A stretch of DNA of 14,522 bases. Origin: Patescibacteria group bacterium. Its GTDB lineage: Bacteria; Patescibacteriota; Patescibacteriia; 2-12-FULL-60-25. The stretch is taken from NCBI GenBank assembly GCA_018061485.1, contig JAGOUA010000015.1, positions 1 through 14,522 of the forward strand, given 5' to 3'. A program made the position numbers and the translations under genes. The stretch's first letter is position 1. Each line of letters starts with the position of its first letter. Of this stretch, positions 5,550-13,359 are shown piece by piece. Below the pieces are notes generated by a model, which was given only the letters and a program-made list of their open reading frames with translations, was not told the DNA's origin and did no database searches.

Positions 5550-6147
5550 GCGCGCACCAGAGCCCTCATTCGACGAAGCGCTGCTCAATCGTGCCAAGAC
5601 GAGCCCACAAGGAGTGGTCGAGATCTATGACCGGTATGCGGATCGCTTGTACGGGTATTTTGTTCGACGATGTGGCCATCGGGAACTCGCCGAAGACCTC
5701 ACTTCGCAGGTGTTTATTCGCCTCTTAAAGGCGTTGCCCACCCTCGAATGGCGAGGACTCCCTCTTGAGGCGTGGCTGTTTCGCGCGGCCTCAAATCTCT
5801 TGATTGATCATTGGCGCAAGCAGGGACACGTCTTCGAAGTGACGCCTGAGGTGAATGAAGACGGTGCGCAGGAGTGGGATCCGCCTTCTGACGGACCGAG
5901 TCCGCAAGAGTGGGCGGATCTGGCTCTTGAAAGCGAGAAGTTGCAAGAAGTGCTCAAACGACTATCTCCGCGCGATCAAGAGATTCTCGACATGCGATTT
6001 TTTGCCGGGTTAGAACCGATGGAAATGGCCGAAATCTTAGGGGTTTCTCCGAATCATGCGTCCGTCTTTGTGTACCGAGCCTTGAAGCGTTTACGAACGA
6101 TGTATCACACCATGTATGCCTCTCCCTCCACGTCGTCCCTCTCCTGA
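5539..6147 (+). CDS. ECF-like RNA polymerase sigma factor
   Basis: A 202-residue sigma70-family protein with only regions 2 and 4. Region 2 (26-94) includes YDRYADRLYGYFVRRCGHRE, the DLTSQVFIRLLKAL core-binding helix and WLFRAASNLLIDHWRK. Region 4 (about 135-187) reads LSPRDQEILDMRFFAGLEPM followed by a helix-turn-helix AEILGVSPNHASVFVYRALKR. The acidic linker at 103-125 joins them, and no region 1.1 or 3 is seen. Such factors direct RNA polymerase to a small regulon and are normally held by a membrane anti-sigma factor encoded next door. Here the adjacent gene, overlapping by 32 nt, encodes the macroglobulin-like protein with a cytoplasmic tail. ATG 5539 is forced by a stop at 5518 in the same frame. 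No Shine-Dalgarno precedes it. Confidence 0.92.
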   Translation: MSIERAPEPSFDEALLNRAKTSPQGVVEIYDRYADRLYGYFVRRCGHRELAEDLTSQVFIRLLKALPTLEWRGLPLEAWLFRAASNLLIDHWRKQGHVFEVTPEVNEDGAQEWDPPSDGPSPQEWADLALESEKLQEVLKRLSPRDQEILDMRFFAGLEPMEMAEILGVSPNHASVFVYRALKRLRTMYHTMYASPSTSSLS

Positions 6148-9100
6148 AGATCCAGCCGTCGAACCCGTCGCGCAGTCTTTGCGTACGTTTAGTCGTACGG
6201 ATGAAGAGCGTCTCCCAGAGTCCGTGAAAGCCCGTCATCGAGCAGATCTTTTCGCTCAAGCGTCGCCCGCTGCGTCATCTAAGCAAGCGCCGGAACAGCG
6301 AGCGAAGCAGCCAGTATTTCAGGCATTTTTTCCACAATGGTCTAAACAGGTGGCCATATATGCTTCTGGGTTTGCGGTGTTATTGTTGGTTTTGAACATT
6401 GCGTTAACGGCGTTGCCATCGCGTCGTTCACCGTTGGCGTTGGATCGCATCTTAATTCCTGTTGCGCAAGCAGAAGAGGCGTTTACCCTGACCCCGATTC
6501 GCCGTCTCCCAAGCGGCATTGATCCACAAGGTGGATGGAAACTCACTTCTACCGTTCTTATTTCTCGCGAGGCGGTGGCTCGTGCCGTACGTCTTGATCC
6601 TCCGGCGGATATTCGTGTGGAGCAAGACGGTGATGGATGGAAGATTCTTCCTAACGAGGCGTTACAAGAGAATACGATGTATCGTGTTGAGCTTGTTGCT
6701 GCATTACAGCAAGGGGAGCAAGAAATTCCGTACGAATACTCGTGGGTAGACCAAACAACGGGGGTGTTTGCGGTAGAAAGTATGAGCCCAGGGCCTCGCT
6801 CGGCCGCTGTTCCCACGAACGCGGCTATCGAGGTGCAGTTTTCGCATGGCTCCTTACGCGACCCAGCAGACTTTTTTACGATACAGCCAGCCGTTGCTGG
6901 GCGTTTTGAACGAGTGGATCGGACGGTGATCTTCTTGCCAGATCGTCCGCTTGTCGCGGGAACAGTGTATCGCGTAACGATCAAGAAGGGTTTTGGTGTT
7001 GAGGGGGATAAGCAGGCGCAACTCGCCGAGGAGGTGAGCTACACGTTTCAAGTGGGTCCCGGTGAAGAGCGCTCGCGCGTCAACGAGCCACTGTGGCTTC
7101 CTGAGCAGATGAGCGTTCGTACGGATCGTGGGATTGATATCACGGTCTTTGGCGATGCGCGGTATCAGCGGCCGGTGTCCATCGATCTATTCCGTGTGAC
7201 TCCTGCGCAGGCTGAAGCTTTCCTTCGCTTGCGGTTGAATGATTTTCGTTCGTACACTTGGCATCCAACGATGAATGTTCAATACGAGGCATTGCTCGCT
7301 GGGGCGACTCCGCAGGCATCCTTCGCCGATAAGCGCATCGAAGAGGTTCGTGGATTGTATGGAAGCATCGAAGGACGTGTTTCACTTCCTCGCCAAGCGC
7401 CTGGTCTCTATCTTGCTCGTGTGCGACCCCAAGGGGTGTCTGATGGGTATGTGTTTGTGCAAGTGAGCGATGTCGCCGTGCATGCTATCACCGATCAAGA
7501 ATCGGTTGTGGTGTGGGCGGTTGATGCGTCAACAAAACAGCCATTAGCAGGCGTGAAGGCTTTGATGGGAGAGCTTCAAGCCCAAACCAGTAGCGAAGGG
7601 ATCGCGTCTCTTCGACGCACGAGCATTCCCTCTTCACGAGAAGTGGGTGGGGCTGGCCTTGAGATTGTACGTGTCGAACGAGGGGCGGAGACGGTGATGC
7701 TGCCAATCAGGCAAGAAAGTTTTGGCTTTGTGCCGGTTTCTGCGCAAGCACGGTCTGTTTGGGCTGGACTCTTCGTTGATCGCACTGTGCAGCGCCAAGA
7801 CGATACGCTTTCTGCCTTTGGCCTAGCGGTCGATCGACAAACGAATGAAGCGATTCGCGATGCGCGTCTGGAGATTCGCCCGTATCGACCGATGTTTTGG
7901 TATGGCTATGGGTCGGATTGGTCTGAGGGGTCGCTTCCCGTTCTTCAGCAACAATCCGTAGACCCTGATGCGTATGGACGATTCTCCTCGGCATTTTCGT
8001 GGAAAGGGATGAAGGCCGGCATGTACACATTGGCGTTGATGCAGGGGGATCAGGAACTTGCCTCGTCGATCTTTTCGGTGAGTGAAGCGCAAAAACCAGC
8101 CGTACACCTCACGATTGAACCAAAAACAGCGGGCGTGATTGCCGGTCAGCCGATCGAAGCGGTCGTGACGGCCACCTTTATGGATGGTACGCCGTACATG
8201 AATGGTGAGGTAGAGATTGAGAGTTATGGTGGCCGTGTGAATACGTACGAAACGGTGCGTCAGCGCGTGACGTTGGACGCGAACGGTAAGGCAACGGTGC
8301 GTCTTGAGACCGATCCTGTTCCGCCGTGTATCACCAAAGAACGAGCATTTGAAGGTTCTTGCGTTGGCACGCAGGTGGCAAATATGTTTGCACGCATGGC
8401 AACGGGCGAAGGAGGGCAGTCGCAAGCACAAACCAGCGTGATGGTGTACCCGTCCGAGGTGTTGTTTAACGGTGTTGGTATCATGCTCTATCCGCAAATG
8501 CGTCTTGAAGGAAAAACGCTTCGCGCGGAAGGATCTCTTCGGCAGACCGATATCACAAAAGGAGAGATCGAGCAGACTCGTCCAGCCCCACAAGGGGTGC
8601 GTATGACCGCCGAGGTTCTTCGTCGGTATGAAGACCGTATCCAAACGGGCACAAGCTATAACGAGGTGACCAAGACGGTTGAGCCGATCTACTCGATTCA
8701 GCAGCGATATGTACGCGAAAGCTCGGTGCCTGTGACCGTGGGTGCAAACGGAGCGTTTTTGGTCGAGGCACCCGTTCAGGATGTGTCCGTTCCGTATGTG
8801 ATGGTGCTTTCTGCTTCGGATACGCGTGGACGATCGACCTGGATCTCGCTGTATCCAGCATTTGACGCATCTGCGAATGATGCCGGTCCACAGGAGCATG
8901 AATTGCGCATGATGGTATCAGGCGATGAGAAGGACCAAGCGTGGAGTATCACCATGCCGTTTGAATCGTCGCGCGAGCTGCGTGTTGCTTTTGCTGGTGA
9001 GCAGAGCCTTCCGGCGGATGTGTCTAAGCCACTCTTTGTGCTTGCCGCTCGCGGCATTCAAGGGGCGACGGTCGCAACAGATAACCGCTTCACATTGCAG

Positions 9101-11341
9101 ATGAGCAAGACGGTGTATCCTTCTGCGTCGGTGTATGCGGCCGTATTGACCGACGAAGGGTTTAAGACCGTTGAGCGATCGTTCATGGTCAAGCAAGAGG
9201 ATTTTGCTCTCAAGGTAGAGGCTTCGACGGATAAACCTCGCTACGAACCAGGGCAAGCGATGCGCGTTCGCGCCCGTGTTCTTGATGAGAAGGGGCGTCC
9301 GATGGCGGATACGCGCGTCGTTGTTTCGGTTGCTGATAAGGCGCTCGAGGGGCTTGGCGCCTTCTCGCAGGGATCATTCTTGCAGAAGCTGTACGGCTAC
9401 GTGAATGACGGCATACTCGCAAAAGCGAGTACGCATGATCGAGCGTATGGTATGGGTCCCGGCGGTGCCGAAGGGGGTGGCGGTGGATCGGGTGAGCTGT
9501 TTACCCGTGTGCGCAAGGAGTTTCGTGATCAGGCGGCGTTTCTGGTGTTGGCTACCAATGAAGAAGGCTGGGTCGAGGGAGAGGTAACATTGCCGGATAA
9601 TATCACCACGTGGCGTATCGACGTGCTGGCGCTGAGTCCAGAACGCTTTGTCGGCGAGACGACGATCACGGCGGAAGCGGGTAAGGTGCTCGCGGTAGAC
9701 GCGGTTGTTCCTGAGATCTTGCTCGTGGGGGACGAAACGCGTATTAAGCTTCGCGCTATCTACGCACAAGGAGGGACTGATACCGAGTTTATCTATGCGC
9801 TACGTGCCCCAAGTTTGGGTATCACTGAGCAGGTGGTTCGTCGAAAAGGGCTGGACCCAGTGTATCTCCCGTTACGCGTCACAAAAGAGCAGTTGGGCGA
9901 GCATGTGGTAACCGTGGCAGTGGGGGTTGGCTCGATGACCGATGCGCAAGAAGTGCGCCTTCGTGTCACCGAGACAGAGCCAACCAAGCGCGTGTGGGAA
10001 TCTCGTGAAGTCGTGGCAGGGATGACGCTTCCAGCGCAAGATGAGGCGTTTACGGATCTGGTAGTAACCTCTCGTTCCCGCGCGGCGTTCTTGCAAGAGT
10101 TGCAGCGCATAGCGAGCGAAGGTCAGAGCTCTCGTCTTGAAGCGCGTCTCGCCGCTCGATGGGCTCAACGGGTTATGACAGAGACTGGTATCCCAGCGGG
10201 GCGCGTGCCAGACATCGCGTGGGATGTCTATCGCGGAGAGAAGGGCTTTCGTCCATTACCGTACAGTCAGGAGTCGCTTAAGACAACTATTGATGCGCTG
10301 ATGAGTAAGGGGTCCGAGTTTGAGCCGGTGGCTTTACGAAGCTTTTTTGAACAAGTACTACGCGACAAGAAGAGTACTCGTGAAGCGAAGCTTCAGGCGC
10401 TCCTAGGCCTTGGATTGACGGGTAAGCCTGTATTGGAGGAATGGCGTTCTACGGCTCAACGAACGGATCTTTCGTGGCAAGAGCAGGCGATCATTCTGCG
10501 TGGATGTATCGAGCTTGGTGATCGCGCCTGCGCGCGCAAGCTCTTCGATCAGTGGATGCAAGGAGCGGTAGAACGGGATGGTGGTATCAAAGTGCAGCAA
10601 GGCGACAGTGAGATCTTCTCGCATGCGCAAACGCGTCTCGCTTGGTACGCCGCCGAATACCTGCTCGATGAGCGTCGTGAAGCATTGCGTGTAGGGGTGA
10701 GTCGCTTGCCAAAAGGAGAGGGAAGTTACGATCCTGTGCTGGATATGGCGATCGTCGCACGACAGCTTGCTACAGCGCCTGTTGAAGAGGCATCTGTCAC
10801 CTATAGTATCGACGGAAGGGTGAGTACGCAGTCTCTCTTGCAGGGCGTCGCGGTCCTGAGCCTCGATCGTGTATCGTGGGAGCGATTCCGCGTTGAATCC
10901 GTGCAGGGGCCGGTAGTGATGGAATGGCGTCGGTTGGTTCCTGGAACGCTCGCGTCTAGCGAAGGTCTCAGCCTCGAACGAACCTACGAACCCCTCGATG
11001 GACGAACGACTATTCGCCCAGGCGACCTCATTCGTATCAGGCTTAAGCCATCGTTTACCAAGCGCGATACGTACGGTTGTTACGAAATTCGCGATACGTT
11101 GCCTGCCGCGTTACGGACGGATGTTATGGGGTATGGATCGGATCGGGGCTGGTATCCTACGGTGCTTGATTCGGGTGTAGTGAGCTTTATCGCGTGTAGT
11201 GCCTATGGAGATGAGATCTCCTACACCGCGCGAGTGGTAGCACCGGGGGTCTACGGAGCGTATCCAGCGGTGATGCAGCATCTCGAGGAGCCGTCTCTTG
11301 GAGCGGTATCGCTTCCAACGAAGCTGACAGTACAGGAATAG
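6116..11341 (+). CDS. membrane-anchored alpha-2-macroglobulin-like protein, no thioester
   Basis: A 1741-residue protein. Residues 1-77 are predicted cytoplasmic, 78-100 a single membrane helix, the rest extracytoplasmic. A bacterial Ig/SbsA-like (Big_5) domain lies near 221-312, followed by beta-rich macroglobulin repeats. Residues 1036-1083 (TDKPRYEPGQ... VVVSVADKAL) match the bait-region domain, and 1136-1220, with LPDNITTWRIDVLA (1159-1172), match the A2M domain. Between them, 1093-1130 is flexible and glycine-rich (GGAEGGGGGSG), the likely bait. A helical segment of about 1315-1560 sits where the thioester domain should be, but GCGEQ is absent; around 1333-1337 the sequence is ASEGQ. The C-terminal YTARVVAPGVYGAYPA resembles the bacterial A2M end domain. 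Family members trap attacking proteases. The usual partner PbpC is absent. ATG 6116 has no clear Shine-Dalgarno; translational coupling to the sigma gene is likely. Confidence 0.88.
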   Translation: MPLPPRRPSPEDPAVEPVAQSLRTFSRTDEERLPESVKARHRADLFAQASPAASSKQAPEQRAKQPVFQAFFPQWSKQVAIYASGFAVLLLVLNIALTALPSRRSPLALDRILIPVAQAEEAFTLTPIRRLPSGIDPQGGWKLTSTVLISREAVARAVRLDPPADIRVEQDGDGWKILPNEALQENTMYRVELVAALQQGEQEIPYEYSWVDQTTGVFAVESMSPGPRSAAVPTNAAIEVQFSHGSLRDPADFFTIQPAVAGRFERVDRTVIFLPDRPLVAGTVYRVTIKKGFGVEGDKQAQLAEEVSYTFQVGPGEERSRVNEPLWLPEQMSVRTDRGIDITVFGDARYQRPVSIDLFRVTPAQAEAFLRLRLNDFRSYTWHPTMNVQYEALLAGATPQASFADKRIEEVRGLYGSIEGRVSLPRQAPGLYLARVRPQGVSDGYVFVQVSDVAVHAITDQESVVVWAVDASTKQPLAGVKALMGELQAQTSSEGIASLRRTSIPSSREVGGAGLEIVRVERGAETVMLPIRQESFGFVPVSAQARSVWAGLFVDRTVQRQDDTLSAFGLAVDRQTNEAIRDARLEIRPYRPMFWYGYGSDWSEGSLPVLQQQSVDPDAYGRFSSAFSWKGMKAGMYTLALMQGDQELASSIFSVSEAQKPAVHLTIEPKTAGVIAGQPIEAVVTATFMDGTPYMNGEVEIESYGGRVNTYETVRQRVTLDANGKATVRLETDPVPPCITKERAFEGSCVGTQVANMFARMATGEGGQSQAQTSVMVYPSEVLFNGVGIMLYPQMRLEGKTLRAEGSLRQTDITKGEIEQTRPAPQGVRMTAEVLRRYEDRIQTGTSYNEVTKTVEPIYSIQQRYVRESSVPVTVGANGAFLVEAPVQDVSVPYVMVLSASDTRGRSTWISLYPAFDASANDAGPQEHELRMMVSGDEKDQAWSITMPFESSRELRVAFAGEQSLPADVSKPLFVLAARGIQGATVATDNRFTLQMSKTVYPSASVYAAVLTDEGFKTVERSFMVKQEDFALKVEASTDKPRYEPGQAMRVRARVLDEKGRPMADTRVVVSVADKALEGLGAFSQGSFLQKLYGYVNDGILAKASTHDRAYGMGPGGAEGGGGGSGELFTRVRKEFRDQAAFLVLATNEEGWVEGEVTLPDNITTWRIDVLALSPERFVGETTITAEAGKVLAVDAVVPEILLVGDETRIKLRAIYAQGGTDTEFIYALRAPSLGITEQVVRRKGLDPVYLPLRVTKEQLGEHVVTVAVGVGSMTDAQEVRLRVTETEPTKRVWESREVVAGMTLPAQDEAFTDLVVTSRSRAAFLQELQRIASEGQSSRLEARLAARWAQRVMTETGIPAGRVPDIAWDVYRGEKGFRPLPYSQESLKTTIDALMSKGSEFEPVALRSFFEQVLRDKKSTREAKLQALLGLGLTGKPVLEEWRSTAQRTDLSWQEQAIILRGCIELGDRACARKLFDQWMQGAVERDGGIKVQQGDSEIFSHAQTRLAWYAAEYLLDERREALRVGVSRLPKGEGSYDPVLDMAIVARQLATAPVEEASVTYSIDGRVSTQSLLQGVAVLSLDRVSWERFRVESVQGPVVMEWRRLVPGTLASSEGLSLERTYEPLDGRTTIRPGDLIRIRLKPSFTKRDTYGCYEIRDTLPAALRTDVMGYGSDRGWYPTVLDSGVVSFIACSAYGDEISYTARVVAPGVYGAYPAVMQHLEEPSLGAVSLPTKLTVQE

Positions 11342-11342
11342 C

Positions 11343-12290
11343 ATGGATAGAAGGTGGCTTGTGCAGGGGGTGGCGGTCTTCGTGGGGGTGCTTGCTCTTG
11401 GGGCGGGTATACTCATGTGGAGAGACCAACAACAAGAGGAGGTGGGCCGTGCGCCCTCTCCTCTTTTTGCGGATCAACGCCTCGAAGTCTCCCCGCAGAG
11501 CATCTTGCTCGATCGAATGTTCGTGGGGGCGGAAGCGGCCTGGGGAGTGCCGATGAGTGGATCGGTCACGGAGGTGTGTGCATCGCGAGGTATCCCGGAG
11601 CCTTTTCTGGTGTTACCGCATTATGCGCCCGTGGGGAGGTTGATGCGCGAAACGATACAGATGTGGAAGCAGTGCGCGTCGCACACGCCGCGGCGTCTTG
11701 TAGTGATGAGCCCCGATCATCGAGGGGTGCTCGCTTCTGGGGTTGGTACGAGTGCGCTCGCTTACCATCTCGGCGCAGAGAGCTGGTTTATGGCGCAAGA
11801 AGATGGCGCAGCCTTACGCGAGGCGGGCGTGCGTGAGATGGGGGAGGAGATGGGGGCGGAGCACGGGATTGGCGTTCCTCTTGCAATGACGCTCTCAGAG
11901 TTTTCTTCGACTGAATCGGTGGTGCCTTTGGTGATGAGTGCGCGTGCAACACAGGCGGAACTACGCGCGATAGAAGAGGTGCTACGAGTATGGAAAGACG
12001 AGGGGGAGACACTCTTTGTGTTGTCGGTCGATTTTTCGCACTATTTAGCGCTGGGAGACGCGCAAGAGCGCGACCGCGCCTCGCAAGAGTGGCTTGAGCG
12101 TGGACAGGGGGAGCGATTTTGGCACGCGAATGATGCGTACACAGACAACGGTAAGGGGCTTTGGCTGATGCTCCGGTTGACGGATGGTGCTCGTTGGCAT
12201 CGAGCGGGGTATCAGACGTCGGTAGACGTGGGAGGTACGCCCTCCGATGTGTCCACGTTCTTCTTTGGATGGTGGGAGCGTTTTCCGTAG
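11343..12290 (+). CDS. membrane-anchored MEMO-family protein
   Basis: A 315-residue protein with one N-terminal membrane helix (about 6-26) and an extracytoplasmic MEMO-like domain (also called AmmeMemoRadiSam protein B). Family landmarks are present: LVLPHYAPVG (89-98) for the usual PHAGY motif, VMSPDHRG (121-128), EHGIGVPLAM (173-182), SVDFSHYLA (228-236) and a terminal TSVDVGGTPSDVSTFFFG (292-309). Conserved histidines H93, H126, H174 and H233 match the positions expected for the metal-site residues of MEMO. The domain is related in fold to extradiol dioxygenases; its bacterial role is not established. Most relatives are soluble and encoded near AMMECR1 and radical-SAM genes, neither of which is here. 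The gene starts 1 nt after the macroglobulin stop codon, so it belongs to the same operon and probably shares its envelope task. Confidence 0.8.
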   Translation: MDRRWLVQGVAVFVGVLALGAGILMWRDQQQEEVGRAPSPLFADQRLEVSPQSILLDRMFVGAEAAWGVPMSGSVTEVCASRGIPEPFLVLPHYAPVGRLMRETIQMWKQCASHTPRRLVVMSPDHRGVLASGVGTSALAYHLGAESWFMAQEDGAALREAGVREMGEEMGAEHGIGVPLAMTLSEFSSTESVVPLVMSARATQAELRAIEEVLRVWKDEGETLFVLSVDFSHYLALGDAQERDRASQEWLERGQGERFWHANDAYTDNGKGLWLMLRLTDGARWHRAGYQTSVDVGGTPSDVSTFFFGWWERFP

Positions 12291-12303
12291 AAAACCATAC
12301 GGG

Positions 12304-12332
12304 TTGCACACCCGCCGCAGAGCTTTTATGCT
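12304..12332 (+). promoter_or_regulatory. thymidine kinase promoter
   Basis: TTGCAC (12304-12309), 17-nt spacer, TATGCT (12327-12332). Start expected near 12339, giving an 11-nt leader that holds little more than GGAGG. It begins 14 nt after the MEMO stop codon and no terminator intervenes, so read-through from the operon is also possible. Confidence 0.6.
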
Positions 12333-12339
12333 ACGCGCC

Positions 12340-12344
12340 GGAGG
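12340..12344 (+). promoter_or_regulatory. ribosome binding site fixing the thymidine kinase start
   Basis: GGAGG with 5 nt before ATG 12350. It decides against the upstream starts of the same open frame, which would overlap the MEMO gene. GTG 12347, just before, is in frame but too close. Confidence 0.7.
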
Positions 12345-12349
12345 TTGTG

Positions 12350-12970
12350 ATGAATGATCCTTCGTGTGGATACGTTTCTCTGCATTTTGGTCCCATGTTC
12401 AGTGGTAAAACAGGGTGGGCCCTGCTCGAAGCTGATGCGGTTGCTACCGATCGGAGAAAACAAGGCTCTGATCTGATTCAGTACGCCAAGCCCGTGGGGG
12501 ATACCCGTACGGGGGCGATCTGGTCTCGGATGGCGTGCGTTGATAGGCCTTGTGAGACGATTCCTAAGGATCCTGAGAAGATGATTGCGTCCTTGGAAGT
12601 CCTGGTCAGGGAAAAGCCGATTCTTGTCGGGGATGAGATCCAATTTCTGGCTATTGAGGATCCGCAAAGAGTTATCCGTGTGTTGACAGGCGCCGCAGCT
12701 GAGGGGCACGTCATCGTTCTCGCGGGTCTCGATGCGGACTATCTTCGTCAGCCATTCGCCATGACGGCAGCGCTGATGATGGATCCTCGGGTCAGGAAGA
12801 CACACCATACCGCCCGCTGCGACGTGTGCAACGGCTTAGCAACGCTGAGTCAACGGCTTCTCAACGGATCACCCGCGCCACGTGACATGCCACGCGAGAT
12901 TGTGGAAGGGAAGGAGGAAGGGGTCACCTACGAGCCGCGGTGCTTTCGGTGTCACGTGATTCCGCCGTAG
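12350..12970 (+). CDS. tdk: thymidine kinase (type II)
   Basis: A 206-residue cytosolic enzyme that phosphorylates thymidine to dTMP with ATP, a salvage step. P-loop GPMFSGKT (14-21), Walker B/catalytic segment ILVGDEIQF (91-99) with E96 as likely base, GLDADYLRQPF (126-136), and a C-terminal zinc ribbon with two CxxC pairs (C157/C160 and C198/C201) flanking the lasso ATLSQRLLNG. Order and length fit the TK1/bacterial type II family. Small differences from the common pattern are DEIQF for DEAQF and the acidic NDPSCG start. The frame stays open upstream to 12161 inside the MEMO gene, but homology begins only after ATG 12350. Dependence on salvage would suit a reduced genome, an inference from context. 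Confidence 0.93.
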   Translation: MNDPSCGYVSLHFGPMFSGKTGWALLEADAVATDRRKQGSDLIQYAKPVGDTRTGAIWSRMACVDRPCETIPKDPEKMIASLEVLVREKPILVGDEIQFLAIEDPQRVIRVLTGAAAEGHVIVLAGLDADYLRQPFAMTAALMMDPRVRKTHHTARCDVCNGLATLSQRLLNGSPAPRDMPREIVEGKEEGVTYEPRCFRCHVIPP

Positions 12971-12986
12971 AGCGCAGCCTCATCTG

Positions 12987-13007
12987 AAAGCTCGTCTGAG
13001 CTTTTTT
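12987..13007 (+). terminator. thymidine kinase terminator
   Basis: AAAGCTC (12987-12993), loop GTCT, GAGCTTT (12998-13004), then TTT; 16 nt after the stop codon. Confidence 0.8.
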
Positions 13008-13018
13008 CTATCGCTATC

Positions 13019-13047
13019 TTGAAACTTGAGGGGGATTCCCGTACCAT
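13019..13047 (+). promoter_or_regulatory. tRNA-Leu promoter
   Basis: TTGAAA (13019-13024), 17-nt spacer, TACCAT (13042-13047). Start expected near 13054, nine bases before the mature tRNA. Confidence 0.6.
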
Positions 13048-13062
13048 CCAGACAGTAGATAT

Positions 13063-13147
13063 GGGCGGATGGTGAAACTGGCAGACACGCCAGCCTTAGG
13101 AGCTGGTACCGCAAGGTGTGAGGGTTCAACTCCCTCTCCGCCCACCA
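13063..13147 (+). tRNA. tRNA-Leu (anticodon UAG), CCA encoded
   Basis: Acceptor GGGCGGA (13063-13069) pairs with TCCGCCC (13137-13143); A13144 is the discriminator and CCA (13145-13147) is encoded. The anticodon stem CCAGC/GCTGG encloses loop CTTAGGA, giving anticodon TAG, which reads CUN leucine codons. A long variable arm (ACC GCAA GGT) marks a class II tRNA, and the T arm is GAGGG TTCAACT CCCTC. Single gene with its own promoter and terminator. Confidence 0.97.
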
Positions 13148-13150
13148 CGC

Positions 13151-13180
13151 AACATCTCTCGTCGAACGAGGGATGTTTTT
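13151..13180 (+). terminator. tRNA-Leu terminator
   Basis: AACATCTCTCG (13151-13161) pairs with CGAGGGATGTT (13167-13177, one G-U) and is followed by TTT, four bases after the encoded CCA. Confidence 0.85.
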
Positions 13181-13221
13181 GATCGAGTGCTTTCCAAAAT
13201 GATGCGCCTTTGTCGCTATCT

Positions 13222-13250
13222 TTGACAAAAAGGCCAAAACATGTTAGAAT
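13222..13250 (+). promoter_or_regulatory. promoter of the RRM gene
   Basis: TTGACA (13222-13227), 17-nt spacer ending in TGT, TAGAAT (13245-13250): perfect -35 plus extended -10. Start expected near 13257, so the leader before ATG 13360 is about 100 nt, long for this compact region. Confidence 0.8.
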
Positions 13251-13289
13251 GGTGTATGGATAAGAACGTGCGATGGTCCTTCCGTAGGA

Positions 13290-13356
13290 TTGGAAGAGGC
13301 AAGACGCAAACGGGTATCCTTTAGTCAATTTAGTGAAGAGGATTTCCTCCTTCCAA
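13290..13356 (+). promoter_or_regulatory. structured leader of the RRM gene
   Basis: TTGGAAG-AGG (13290-13299) can pair with CCT-C-CTTCCAA (13346-13356), just before the start codon, with one bulged C. A local hairpin GAGG (13338-13341) / CCTC (13346-13349) competes for the same bases. The two folds exclude each other, as in a switch, but no known riboswitch is recognised and no folding was computed. Confidence 0.35.
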
Positions 13357-13359
13357 CCT

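Noticed and set aside
7823..8899. 358-codon minus frame inside the macroglobulin gene
   Set aside because: Antisense shadow with heavy His/Arg content and no recognisable motif, inside a clear coding region.
12161..12349. Extended thymidine kinase starting inside the MEMO gene
   Set aside because: Homology and a GGAGG site both point to ATG 12350; the extension overlaps another gene's coding region.
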